Assembly (NCBI RefSeq): GCF_902459705.1
Contig: NZ_CABPRU010000013.1
Span: 1-64,000, forward strand
Direction: 5' to 3'
Source: Pandoraea terrigena
Lineage (GTDB): Bacteria > Pseudomonadota > Gammaproteobacteria > Burkholderiales > Burkholderiaceae
Length of the DNA stretch: 64,000 nt
The position numbers and the translations under genes were made by a program. This document shows positions 54,475-63,527 of this stretch, in pieces. How positions within the stretch are numbered: position 1 is the stretch's first letter; each line of letters opens with the position of its first letter. The notes beneath the pieces were generated by a model, which made no database searches, was not told the origin of the DNA, and was given only the letters and a program-made list of their open reading frames with translations.

Positions 54475-55322
54475 CAGAAGGCCATCTGCCGAAGCAGCAT
54501 CAGGATGAGGCGCCAACGCGGCACACGCACGCGCTCGCGAGGCACGGCAAAGCCGCGCGCAATGAGCTTGTCGAGAATCGCGCCATACGCCTTGGCCATC
54601 ACGGCGGGCGCAATGACCACGCGACGCGGATACGGCGCCATGATCGCGCGCGCCTTCGCGTAGTGTTCATGGGCTTGCGCCACGAGCGGCGCGCAGGCAC
54701 GGTCGAGCTGGGCGGCGGCGACGCTTTGCGGCGTTGCGTCCACGACGCCCGCTTCGGCCAGCGTTTCGCGCGGCAGATAGACGCGGCCGATGCCGGCGTC
54801 CTCGTCGATGTCGCGCAGGATGTTCGTGAGTTGCAGTGCGCGGCCGAGGTGATGGGACAGCGCGATACCGTCCGCTTCGGGCATGCCGAACACCTTGACC
54901 GACAGACGGCCCACCGCGCTCGCCACGCGATCGCAATACAGATCGAGCGTGGGCAGATCGGGCGCGACGATGGGGCCGCAGGCATCCATTTCCATGCCGT
55001 CGATCACGGCGAGAAAGTCATCGTGCTTCAGGTCGAACTGCTTGACCACGCGGGCAAGGTTCGCGAGTGACGGCGCCGGGCGTCCGGCGTACAGATCGGC
55101 CAGATCGCGCCGCCACGCGGCCAGACGCGCCATGCGGCTCGCCGACGTGTCTTCGCCGTCGTCGGCAATGTCGTCAACGGCGCGGCAAAAGGCGTAGATC
55201 TCAAACATGCCTTCGCGCTGCGCAGACGGCAGAATGCGCATGGCAGCGTAAAAACTGCTGCCCGACGCCACACGTGCGCTGCTTGGCTCAGGCGACATTT
55301 CGATGGGTTCGGCGACGCTCAC
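54474..55322 (-). CDS. hpnD: Presqualene diphosphate synthase HpnD
   Basis: A 282-residue trans-isoprenyl synthase. The two aspartate-rich motifs are VDDIADD and NILRDIDEDAGIGRVYLP. HpnD joins two farnesyl diphosphates to presqualene diphosphate. GTG at 55322 is chosen because GAGGAG lies 4 nt before it; ATG 55298 is an alternative without a ribosome binding site. It heads hpnD-hpnE-shc-hpnG and is divergent from hpnC. Confidence 0.92.
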   Translation of the reverse strand: MSVAEPIEMSPEPSSARVASGSSFYAAMRILPSAQREGMFEIYAFCRAVDDIADDGEDTSASRMARLAAWRRDLADLYAGRPAPSLANLARVVKQFDLKHDDFLAVIDGMEMDACGPIVAPDLPTLDLYCDRVASAVGRLSVKVFGMPEADGIALSHHLGRALQLTNILRDIDEDAGIGRVYLPRETLAEAGVVDATPQSVAAAQLDRACAPLVAQAHEHYAKARAIMAPYPRRVVIAPAVMAKAYGAILDKLIARGFAVPRERVRVPRWRLILMLLRQMAF

Positions 55323-55499
55323 GAGGCTCCTCGTCGTGCAGGGGAACGGGGTGACACCACGGAAAAAACTCAGGGGATTCTTGCAAGGAGGGAAGTATAC
55401 CGGGGATTGGCGCGACTTTCCCGCCAGGATTCGGAACGATAGCATAGAATCTCGGGGCCCTCAGCGCAGCCGCGCTGCCCTATTTGCCCCATCCGCCCG
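55323..55499. promoter_or_regulatory. Divergent promoter region of hpnD and hpnC
   Basis: On the minus strand TATACT (55399 to 55394) is a good -10 for the hpnD operon; on the plus strand TAGAAT (55445-55450) is a 5-of-6 -10 for hpnC, 50 bp before its ATG. Neither has a clear -35, which would fit activator-dependent or alternative sigma control. No operator was recognised. Confidence 0.35.
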
Positions 55500-56363
55500 A
55501 TGACTTCCGACGCCAAGATCGAGCATTACGAGAACTTCCCGGTCGCCAGTATCCTGCTGCCGCGCGAGATGCGCGCGCCGGTGGGCGTGATCTACAACTT
55601 CGCACGCACGGCCGACGACATTGCCGACGAGGGCGATGCCTCCGACGCCGAGCGTCACGCCGGCCTCGCGGCCTACCAGGCGGAACTCGACAAGATCGCC
55701 GCCGGCCAGCCCACCTCACCCGACAGACCGCTGTTCGCGGTCCTTGCACGTGTCATTGCCGAGCATCGGCTCGCGGTCCAGCCGTTCTCCGACCTGCTGA
55801 GCGCGTTCGATCAGGATATCGAGGTCAAGCGTTACGCGACATTCGCCGATCTGCGCGACTACACGCGCCGTTCGGCCGACCCGGTCGGGCGCATCATGCT
55901 CGGCCTGTTCAAGCTCGACACTCCCGAGAACATTGCCTGCTCGGACGACATCTGCTCGGCCCTGCAACTCATCAACTTCTGGCAGGACGTGGAAGTCGAC
56001 TGGCGCAAGGCGCGCGTGTATCTGCCGCAGGACGATATGGCCCGCTTCGGGGTGAGCGATGCCGACATCGGCGCGCAGACGTTCGACGACCGCTGGCGCG
56101 CGCTCATGCGTTACGAAGTCGACTTCGCCCGGCGGATGATGCTGCGCGGTGCGCCGCTCGCCAACCGAGTGCCGGGCCGCTTCGGCCTGGAACTGTGTTG
56201 CGTGGTGCATGGCGGGCTGCGCATCCTCGACAGGATCGAAGCTGTCAACTACGACGTCTTCCGTCATCGGCCGCAGTTGGGGAAGGCCGACGGACTGCGC
56301 GTATTCCTGCGAGGCCTCGGCATGAAGCTGGGCGGCAAGCCGCCCAAAGCCCGCGCCGGCTGA
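55500..56363 (+). CDS. hpnC: Hydroxysqualene synthase HpnC
   Basis: A 287-residue relative of HpnD that turns presqualene diphosphate into hydroxysqualene. FARTADDIADEGD and NFWQDVEVDWRKARVYLP are the two aspartate motifs; the start SDAKIEHYENFPVAS is typical of HpnC. No ribosome binding site is visible before the ATG. It is transcribed away from hpnD and is followed 194 bp later by an FMN oxidoreductase gene in the same direction. Confidence 0.92.
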   Translation: MTSDAKIEHYENFPVASILLPREMRAPVGVIYNFARTADDIADEGDASDAERHAGLAAYQAELDKIAAGQPTSPDRPLFAVLARVIAEHRLAVQPFSDLLSAFDQDIEVKRYATFADLRDYTRRSADPVGRIMLGLFKLDTPENIACSDDICSALQLINFWQDVEVDWRKARVYLPQDDMARFGVSDADIGAQTFDDRWRALMRYEVDFARRMMLRGAPLANRVPGRFGLELCCVVHGGLRILDRIEAVNYDVFRHRPQLGKADGLRVFLRGLGMKLGGKPPKARAG

Positions 56364-56557
56364 CGTCGGCCTACAGTCCGCTCGGTGCAAGGGCCAGCGC
56401 CTGCGGCGTCATGCCGCAGGCATCGCGTGGCATGAGCACGCTCGCGCTTGACCCATCGCAAGACCCGTTCGCGGGGCAGGTGCCAGACTGCCGTTTTCGG
56501 GTGCGCACGCCGACACACGGCGTTCTCGCCCGCGAAACCTCGACGAACGGAACTGAC

Positions 56558-57736
56558 ATGAACGAGCAATGGTTGACGCTGGCCGGCCACCGGCTGGTGC
56601 CGGTGGTCCAGGGCGGCATGGGTATCGGCATCTCTGCCCACCGGCTGGCTGGGACAGTAGCGCGGCACAATGGCATGGGGACGATCGCGAGCATCGATCT
56701 GCGCCACCATCACCCCGACCTGCTCGCCGAAGTCGACGGTGTCCGCTCGCCAGCGGGCAAGAAAGCGACCATCGAGGCGGCCAACCTGGTCGCGCTGGAC
56801 CGCGAGATCCGCGCCGCCAAGGCGATTGCCGACGGCAACGGCCTCGTGGCGGTCAACGTCATGAAGGCGGTGAGCGCGCATGCGTCACTGGTACGGCAGG
56901 CGTGCGAGAGCGGCGCCGACGCCATCGTCATGGGTGCCGGACTGCCGCTCGACCTGCCGGAACTCACGGCGTCGCATCCTGGCGTGGCGCTCATCCCGAT
57001 TCTGTCGGACTCGCGCGGGGTGAGTCTCGTGCTGCGCAAGTGGATGAAAAAGGGTCGCCTGCCGGACGCGATCGTCATCGAACATCCGGCACATGCGGGC
57101 GGGCATCTCGGCGCGTCGCGCATCGAGGATCTCGGCGACGCGCGCTTCTCGTTCGATCGCGTGCTCGCGGAGTGCCGCGAGATCTACGCGACGCTCGGCA
57201 TCGAGTGGACCCGCGTGCCGCTGATCGTGGCCGGCGGAATCCACCGTCACGAGCAGGTTCGGCATTGGCTTGAACAAGGCGCCGCGGGCGTGCAGTTGGG
57301 CACGGCGTTTGCCGTGACCGAAGAATCGGATGCGCACCCGGCGTTCAAGGCTGTGCTGGCGAGCGCACGACCGGAAGACATTGCCGAGTTCACCAGCGTG
57401 GCGGGGCTACCTGCACGCGCGGTGCTGACCCCATGGCTGAGGAAATACCTCTCGCGTGAGACCGCCCTGCGGGCGAAGGCGAAGGTGCGGCAATGTCTGG
57501 AGGGATTCGATTGCCTGCAAGCCTGCGGGCTGCGCGACGGCGTGGCGCGCATCGGGCAGTTCTGCATCGATCTGAAACTCGCCCAGGCCGTGCGTGGCGA
57601 TGTGGCGCGCGGACTCTTCTTCCGAGGGCGCGACCCGTTGCCCTTCGGTGAGCAGATTCGCCCCGTGGCCGATCTCATGCGTTACCTGCTGACGGGGGAG
57701 CGGCCAAAAGATGGCGACACGGCGACGGCCGCGTAG
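56558..57736 (+). CDS. FMN-dependent oxidoreductase, nitronate monooxygenase family
   Basis: A 392-residue TIM-barrel flavoprotein. VVQGGMGIGISAHRLAG is the phosphate/flavin entry motif, IEHPAHAGGHLGA the central His/Gly segment, and VAGGIHRHEQVRHWLEQGAAGVQLGTAF the FMN phosphate-binding region. Nitronate oxidation, enoyl reduction or other activities are possible. A C-terminal CLEGFDCLQAC adds three cysteines not needed for the basic fold, perhaps a metal or disulfide site. The start at 56558 fits the family; the frame is open further back only because it shadows hpnC. It may belong to the hopanoid unit but no role is known. Confidence 0.8.
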   Translation: MNEQWLTLAGHRLVPVVQGGMGIGISAHRLAGTVARHNGMGTIASIDLRHHHPDLLAEVDGVRSPAGKKATIEAANLVALDREIRAAKAIADGNGLVAVNVMKAVSAHASLVRQACESGADAIVMGAGLPLDLPELTASHPGVALIPILSDSRGVSLVLRKWMKKGRLPDAIVIEHPAHAGGHLGASRIEDLGDARFSFDRVLAECREIYATLGIEWTRVPLIVAGGIHRHEQVRHWLEQGAAGVQLGTAFAVTEESDAHPAFKAVLASARPEDIAEFTSVAGLPARAVLTPWLRKYLSRETALRAKAKVRQCLEGFDCLQACGLRDGVARIGQFCIDLKLAQAVRGDVARGLFFRGRDPLPFGEQIRPVADLMRYLLTGERPKDGDTATAA

Positions 57737-57742
57737 CCGCGA

Positions 57743-58384
57743 TCACTTGGCCGGCGCTGCGGGTGCGGATGGCGCGCTGGCTCCATCATCCTGCGCCGCG
57801 TTCGGCGGGCTAACACCACCGGCATCGTGCCCGCTCACGGAGGCAGCACGTGCCGCAATACGCCGGTCGAAGAAAGCGGCGAGCGCCGGGTCGTTCACCT
57901 TGAGATCGAACTGACGTTCGTCGACCGCCAAGAAATAGCCGTCGCACAGATCTGCCTTCGCGCTCTCGGTCGGCTGATCGTCGATGCTGCGGGAATAGAC
58001 GACGAACTGGCGCTCGACAAGCATCGGCAATTGGTTGCGCAGCAAGTCCTCGAAGCGCGCGCGGGCGTCGGGTTCGGTATAGGCGGACTGCAATTCGGCA
58101 CGCACGCGTCGACCCTCGGCGAGATAGTCGCGATGCCGCGTCTGCCACGCGCGCAATGCCGCATTCCCGTGCGCTCGGGTCGCGGCGCCGTAGAGCCCGC
58201 ATTTCTGCACGAGCCGCTCCAGCACCTCGCCGACACCTTCGGGCGACGCCATCGCCGCGCCCATCAACTCGGCATCGTTCTTGTATTGCGGCGGCTGCGC
58301 CAGCGCCACTGCGGCGGACAAGCCTGCCGCGCCCAGGGTCACGCGCGCGAACAGGTGTCGCCAACCATTGCCAAATGGCTTCAT
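57743..58384 (-). CDS. Exported protein of unknown function
   Basis: A 213-residue protein with an N-terminal signal peptide (TLGAAGLSAAVALAQ, cleavage near residue 30). The mature part is helical and charged, with a conserved-looking pair of cysteines (VQKCGLYG and ADLCDGYF), and ends in a flexible Ala/Pro/Ser-rich tail. I do not recognise a family. It converges on the FMN oxidoreductase gene with 6 bp between stops, without a visible terminator. Confidence 0.7.
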   Translation of the reverse strand: MKPFGNGWRHLFARVTLGAAGLSAAVALAQPPQYKNDAELMGAAMASPEGVGEVLERLVQKCGLYGAATRAHGNAALRAWQTRHRDYLAEGRRVRAELQSAYTEPDARARFEDLLRNQLPMLVERQFVVYSRSIDDQPTESAKADLCDGYFLAVDERQFDLKVNDPALAAFFDRRIAARAASVSGHDAGGVSPPNAAQDDGASAPSAPAAPAK

Positions 58385-58562
58385 TGCCGGATTGTCGGGA
58401 TGGCGGGCTCAGTCGGCCCCGCTCTCGGAGATATCGCATCGGCCACGACGTCGATGGTTGCATCTTAGCCGAAGTGGCGTCCCGAGGCGCCCGCCTGCGA
58501 CGTCCGCCGCCAGGCTCCCCACTCGACTGGCCGCGGCGGCAGCGTCCCACCGGCGTCTGAGA

Positions 58563-59282
58563 TCACCATGGCACCGTTCGTCCGAGATAGTCGACGTAGT
58601 GCAATCCGGCGCGCCCCTCGTGCGCCGCAATGGTATCGATCAGGTGGGGGATGCTCTCGTCGATACTCAGACGCGCATCTACCCCGCCCATGTCCGTGCG
58701 GACCCAACCGGGGGCTGTCAGCAGCAACGTGCGCGCGTCGTCGCCATGGCGCGCCGCGAAGCTGCGCATCAACATATTGAGCGCCGCCTTGCTGGCCCGG
58801 TAGACCTCATAGTTGCCGTTCGTGTTGTTCGTGACGCTGCCCTGCCCGGACGACATCACACCCAGCGTGCCGCCGGGGGGTACGAGCGGCTCGAACGTCT
58901 CGATCACGCGCATCGGACTGAGCGCGTTCGTGACCATGACGCGCACGAATTCCTCGGTCGACACGTCGGCAATCGTCTCACGGTCGTCGTTCTTTACCCC
59001 GGCGTTCACAAAGAGCAAATCAACGCGGCGCCCCCCCAATCGCGCTCGCAGTGCGGCGACTTCCGTCGGTATCGTGATATCGACCGTTTCGACCTCCAGC
59101 GCACCGTCAGCGGTCGCGCCCAGCGCGTCGAGCGCGCTCGACGATCCTTGCCGAGCCGTGGCGATGACATGCCAGCCGCGCCCGAGATACGCCTGGGCCA
59201 TTGCGAAGCCCAGACCGCGCGACGCGCCGATCAGCAGGAGGGTCTTTTGCGGCGAAGCCTGGGAAATTGTGGTGTTCTGCAT
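58563..59282 (-). CDS. SDR family oxidoreductase
   Basis: A 239-residue short-chain dehydrogenase of the CsgA/YciK-like type. LLIGASRGLGFAMAQAYLGRGW is the cofactor loop, VNAGVK the beta-4 motif, MSSGQGSV the Ser region and YRASKAALN the Tyr/Lys pair; LTAPGWVRTDMGG follows. Substrate unknown. It is divergent from a LysR gene (167 bp), which is a candidate regulator. Confidence 0.85.
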   Translation of the reverse strand: MQNTTISQASPQKTLLLIGASRGLGFAMAQAYLGRGWHVIATARQGSSSALDALGATADGALEVETVDITIPTEVAALRARLGGRRVDLLFVNAGVKNDDRETIADVSTEEFVRVMVTNALSPMRVIETFEPLVPPGGTLGVMSSGQGSVTNNTNGNYEVYRASKAALNMLMRSFAARHGDDARTLLLTAPGWVRTDMGGVDARLSIDESIPHLIDTIAAHEGRAGLHYVDYLGRTVPW

Positions 59283-59448
59283 GCGTCATGCCTCGTGTCA
59301 AACGCCGCTCGCCCGTCGCCGGCGGAATGCCGGGAGGCGGTGGGACGCGATCCGTGAAGGACTATAGGGCGATGCAAGACGTGGCGGAAGACGCACGCGA
59401 TGCACTGATAACATGCACGTAACGCCATATCTCACTCGGTCGCCCCCC

Positions 59449-60402
59449 ATGACTGCCCCCGATCTGAACCTGCTCATTGCGCTGGACGCCCTGCTCGCCG
59501 AAGTCAGCGTGGCGCGTGCTGCACGCCGGTTGGGCCTGAGCGCGTCGGCGATGAGCCGGACGCTGAGTCGCCTGCGCGACACCACGGGCGATCCGCTGCT
59601 GGTTCGCGCCGGTCGCCGCATGGTGCTCACGCCGCACGCCGAGCAACTGCGTGCACGCAGCCAGGACGCGCTCGACGAGGCCCGCACTCTGCTCACGCCC
59701 GCCACCGCCTCACCGGACTTCGCTACGTTGCGCCGCACGTTCACACTTCGCGCCAACGATGGCTTCGTGGAGGCCTTCGGCGCGTCGTTGATTGCCGCGC
59801 TCACCCAGGTGGCCCCGTTCGCAAGCCTGCGTTTCCTGCCCAAGACGGAAAAGACGGCCGCGCCGTTGCGCAACGCTCAGGTCGATCTGGAGATCGGCGT
59901 GCTGGGAGACGTTGGAGAGGCCAGCAACATGGGTCCGGAGATTCGCGTGCAGACGTTGTTCCGCGATCGCTTCGTGGGGGCGGTACGTTCGGGCCATCCA
60001 CTCGAAGCCCACGGCGCGCCGGACGCCGAGCGATACGTCGCGTTCGGGCACGTCGTGGCGTCACGGCACGGCACCGGCGAAGGGCCGATCGACGCCGCGC
60101 TTGACGCGTTGGGCCTGCGCCGCGACATCGTCGCGGTGGTGCCCAGCTTTCCGGCAGCGTTATCCGTGGCGCAGGCGTCCGATCTGATTGCGCTGGTGCC
60201 GGCGTCGCTCATGACACAACGCGCGGCACGGCGTGCCTCGACCGCATCCGCGTCGTTCCACGTGTTCGATCTGCCCGTGGCGACCGAACAGATCGCCGTA
60301 TCGTTGATGTGGCATCCCCGCATGGAGGCGGACCCCGTTCATCGCTGGCTGCGGCAACACGTGCTGTCGGTGTGCCGCGCCGCCGATGCGACGTTGCGCT
60401 AA
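59449..60402 (+). CDS. LysR family regulator
   Basis: A 317-residue regulator of the NodD/PcpR-like LysR branch: APDLNLLIALDALLAEVSVARAA is the typical DLNLL start of this group, with the HTH at about residues 5-62. ATG 59449 is preferred to ATG 59413 because DLNLL then lies at its usual distance. It is divergent from the SDR gene and probably controls it. Confidence 0.85.
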   Translation: MTAPDLNLLIALDALLAEVSVARAARRLGLSASAMSRTLSRLRDTTGDPLLVRAGRRMVLTPHAEQLRARSQDALDEARTLLTPATASPDFATLRRTFTLRANDGFVEAFGASLIAALTQVAPFASLRFLPKTEKTAAPLRNAQVDLEIGVLGDVGEASNMGPEIRVQTLFRDRFVGAVRSGHPLEAHGAPDAERYVAFGHVVASRHGTGEGPIDAALDALGLRRDIVAVVPSFPAALSVAQASDLIALVPASLMTQRAARRASTASASFHVFDLPVATEQIAVSLMWHPRMEADPVHRWLRQHVLSVCRAADATLR

Positions 60403-60423
60403 TCGCCAGCGGCAGAACTGCGC

Positions 60424-60864
60424 TTATCGCGATGTCGCCGCCCCGCACTGCACCTGTCCCGACACCGGGTCTCGCTTGCAGGCGGTGGGACCTTGCTCGC
60501 CGAAGTAGATCGCACCCTGCGCGTTCGTGGATGCGCCCGGATAACGACCTTGTGGCGCCCGTTGCGGATCCGTCAAGGACTTCATCTGCATATCGTTCAT
60601 CGCGGACGACTCACGCTGGCGTTGCGCCTGCCGCTCGCCCTGCGCCATGCCGTGCTTGAACTGCGCGCCGACGCCGCCGGCACTGTCCTGCCGAGGCGCA
60701 GTCGGCGTAAGTTCCACGCCAGGCTGACGACCCGGCCCGGCCTGACTCGATTGGCGGATGCTGTTCAGATCGCCGCTGCCCAAGTACGACTGAGCGGCCG
60801 CGCCACCGGCCATCGATATTCCGATGGTGGCCAGGCAGGCGATCAACAACGTTCTGGCTGACAT
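60424..60864 (-). CDS. Small exported protein of unknown function
   Basis: A 146-residue protein with a clear signal peptide (ARTLLIACLATIGISMAGGAAAQ). The mature part is Gln/Gly/Ser-rich and low in structure, with a C-terminal Cys pair (TACKRDP and VQCGAA). I do not recognise a family. The start at 60864 places the signal peptide correctly; ATG 60891 adds nine residues. It converges on the LysR gene with 21 bp between stops and stands alone. Confidence 0.65.
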   Translation of the reverse strand: MSARTLLIACLATIGISMAGGAAAQSYLGSGDLNSIRQSSQAGPGRQPGVELTPTAPRQDSAGGVGAQFKHGMAQGERQAQRQRESSAMNDMQMKSLTDPQRAPQGRYPGASTNAQGAIYFGEQGPTACKRDPVSGQVQCGAATSR

Positions 60865-60970
60865 GTTTCGTTTCCCCGTGAAGTGCGACATGGATCACTT
60901 TTTCGGGGCACAGTGTAGCGTCATTCTCAATCCGCTTCGTCTTCCGAAGTTCGGGAAACGAAGCGGCGCC

Positions 60971-62434
60971 TCACGGCATGACAGGCGGATGATAGGTCAG
61001 CGTCTGGGCAAGCAGCCACAGCATGAGGATCACCACGGGGAAGTGCACCAGCAATTGCGTAAACGTGTACCCGACGACGTCACGTGCGCGCAGACCGAGC
61101 ACCCCCAGCAGCGGAAGCATCCAGAACGGATTGATCAGGTTCGGCAGCGCTTCGGCCGCGTTGTACACCGTCACCGCCCATCCCAGGTGCACATGCAGGT
61201 CATTGGCCGCCTGCATCACGTACGGGGCCTCGATGATCCACTTGCCGCCGCCCGACGGCACGAAGAAGCCCAGCACCGCCGAATACAGGCCCATCACGCC
61301 AGGGAACGACGTCTGCGACGAGATCGTCACGAAGAAGCTCGACAGATGGTGGGAGAGCGTCGCGCCATCGATACCCGGCGCCTTGGTGAGCAGGTAGGCG
61401 ATGCCACCGTACAACGGGAACTGGATCAGCACGCCCGCCACCGACGGTACCGACTTCGCGATCGCATCGAGGAAGCGGCGCGGACGCCAGTTCAGCAGCA
61501 TGCCCAGCATCAGGAACACGAAGTTGTATGTGTTCAGATTCGAGATCGCCAGCAACGGATCCTTCGTCGTGAACTCATGGCCGATCCAGAGCACGCCCAA
61601 CGCCACGATCAGCACCGTCACGAATGGGCTGTATTCGAGCCAATCCCCGGGACGTTGCGCACGCACGTAGGGCTTCGCCGTATCGTCGAGCGACACGGCA
61701 AGGTCGGCGGCCACTATCGCGCGGTCGTCGCGCGGCGCCGAGTAGTACGCCAGCACCACCGACACCACCGTCAGCACGGCGGCAATCGCCATCGATTGCG
61801 GCAGGAAGATCGTTTCGGAAAACGGAATGACGCCCGTGATCTCCACCAGCGCCTTTGGCAAGCTCGCCGGATTGGCCTGCAACTGCGCGGCCGATGAACT
61901 CAGACCCAGCGCCCACGTCGCCCCCATGCCCAGATAGGCCGCCGCGCCCCCGGCACGGTAGTCCATCCGAATGTCGTCGCGGCGCGCAATCGCCCGCACC
62001 AGCAAGCCCGCGAACACCAGGCTGATGGCCCAGTTGAACAGCGAAAGCACAATGCTCACGAACGCCACATAGGCCACCGCGCTGCGACCGCTGCGCGGCA
62101 GGGTTGCCATCTTTCCGATGAGCATTGCGGCGGGCGGCGAGACCGCCACCACATATCCCGAAATGGCCACGATGGCCATCTGCATCGTGAACGGAATCAG
62201 GCTCCAGAAGCCATCGCCGAACGCCACCCCCACTTTGACGGCCGGCACGCCGATGGCCAGCGCTCCCCCCGCGCACACGATGACGGCGAGTGCCGCGAAA
62301 AGATAGGCGTCTGGAAACCAGCGTTCGGACCAACGCGTGACCGCGGCCGCCAGACGTTCCAGAAGACCGCCGTCTTGCGGCGCCTCCGACATGCTCGAGA
62401 GTGAAGTTCCCGGTTTCATTTCCTGTGTTCCCAT
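60971..62434 (-). CDS. atoE: Short-chain fatty acid transporter, AtoE family
   Basis: A 487-residue membrane protein with 12 or more helices. FTMQMAIVAISGYVVAVSPP, LFNWAISLVFAGLLVR, GLSSSAAQLQAN and FVPSGGGKWIIEAPYV are strong AtoE family blocks. AtoE takes up acetoacetate, butyrate and similar acids. The start is uncertain (ATG 62434 or 62419), since neither has a normal ribosome binding site. It lies downstream of an ornithine-cyclodeaminase-family gene on the same strand, 114 bp apart, but no ato CoA-transferase genes accompany it. Confidence 0.88.
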   Translation of the reverse strand: MGTQEMKPGTSLSSMSEAPQDGGLLERLAAAVTRWSERWFPDAYLFAALAVIVCAGGALAIGVPAVKVGVAFGDGFWSLIPFTMQMAIVAISGYVVAVSPPAAMLIGKMATLPRSGRSAVAYVAFVSIVLSLFNWAISLVFAGLLVRAIARRDDIRMDYRAGGAAAYLGMGATWALGLSSSAAQLQANPASLPKALVEITGVIPFSETIFLPQSMAIAAVLTVVSVVLAYYSAPRDDRAIVAADLAVSLDDTAKPYVRAQRPGDWLEYSPFVTVLIVALGVLWIGHEFTTKDPLLAISNLNTYNFVFLMLGMLLNWRPRRFLDAIAKSVPSVAGVLIQFPLYGGIAYLLTKAPGIDGATLSHHLSSFFVTISSQTSFPGVMGLYSAVLGFFVPSGGGKWIIEAPYVMQAANDLHVHLGWAVTVYNAAEALPNLINPFWMLPLLGVLGLRARDVVGYTFTQLLVHFPVVILMLWLLAQTLTYHPPVMP

Positions 62435-62548
62435 AGGTGTGTAGTGATCGGCACCGCTGCACCACGCGATGCTCGCCCCGTGCCCTGCCCTGCGATGGCG
62501 ACACTGCGCCACCACCGTCTTCCACCGCCCGTTGCCCCCGGTGTCGCG

Positions 62549-63493
62549 TCAGCCGTGCTGCGTCGCCCGCCAGACCAGCGTGGCCGCCGCAAGATCCTCC
62601 AGCGCCGTCCCCACGGCCTTAAATACCGTGCGCTCGCCATCGCCGCGGCGGCCGCCATGTCCTGCGCGACACAGGTCGGCCAGTGTGCCGCGCACGTCCC
62701 GCGCGCTGAACACGCCTCGCGACATCGGGCCAAGCAGCTCCCCGGATTTCGCCAGCGCTTCGTCGGTGTCGACGTACAACGACGCGCCCGCAAAGCAGGT
62801 ATCGTCGGCCTCGCGCATCTGCGGCGTGAAGCTGCCGATCAAATCCAGATGAACGCCCGGCGCCAGCCAGTCGCCTTGCACCACAGGCTCAGTCGCCAGC
62901 GTTGCGCACGTGATGACATCCGCGCCCTCGACGGCCGCCCTGGCGGTGTCGTACACGACCGCGTCGAGACCCTGTGCGTGCAGTCGATCGACCAGACGCC
63001 CGGCCGCCTGCGCGTCGCGATCCCACACACTCACGCGCGTGATCGGGCGCACCGCGCGATACGCCAGCGGCACCAGCGAGCCCACGCGGCCCGCGCCGAG
63101 CAGCGCGAGGTGCGACGCGTCGTCGCGCGCCAGATACGATGCGGCGAGCGCCGAGGCCGCGGCCGTGCGTCGCGACGTGATCTCGTTGCCGTCCATCTGC
63201 GCGAGCGGCACGCCCGTCGCGGCGTCGTAGAGCAGATAGGTCGAATGCAGCCCCGGCACGCCGCGCCGCGCATTGGCCGGGGCGATGTTGACGGTCTTGA
63301 TGCCAAGGTAACCGCCCGGCTGCCACGCCGGCATGACGAGCACGGTCATGGCGTTGTCCGAGTCCGGTTCAGGGATGACGTGCGTGTGGCGCAGCGGCAC
63401 GTCGCATCCACTCACGAACAGACTGCGCAGCGCGTCGAGCAACGGGCCAAAAGCCAATGCCTCGCGAGTGGCGTCAGCGTCGATGAATTTCAT
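62549..63493 (-). CDS. Ornithine cyclodeaminase/mu-crystallin family protein
   Basis: A 314-residue NAD(P)-binding protein. KTVNIAPANARRGVPGLHSTYLL in the first domain and the Rossmann loop LALLGAGRVGSLVPLAY at about residue 130 define the family. Members include ornithine cyclodeaminase, alanine dehydrogenase (archaeal type) and imine reductases, so the substrate may be an amino or imino acid. It lies 34 bp downstream of a flavin/2Fe-2S reductase gene on the same strand, implying one operon for oxidation of an N-containing compound. Confidence 0.82.
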   Translation of the reverse strand: MKFIDADATREALAFGPLLDALRSLFVSGCDVPLRHTHVIPEPDSDNAMTVLVMPAWQPGGYLGIKTVNIAPANARRGVPGLHSTYLLYDAATGVPLAQMDGNEITSRRTAAASALAASYLARDDASHLALLGAGRVGSLVPLAYRAVRPITRVSVWDRDAQAAGRLVDRLHAQGLDAVVYDTARAAVEGADVITCATLATEPVVQGDWLAPGVHLDLIGSFTPQMREADDTCFAGASLYVDTDEALAKSGELLGPMSRGVFSARDVRGTLADLCRAGHGGRRGDGERTVFKAVGTALEDLAAATLVWRATQHG

Positions 63494-63527
63494 GGGTACA
63501 GGTCCTCGTCGATGTGGGATTGAGACG

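Noticed and set aside
55484-56557. Long N-terminal extension of the FMN oxidoreductase frame
   Set aside because: This part overlaps hpnC in another frame, has an Arg/Ala-rich translation, and the family start fits ATG 56558.
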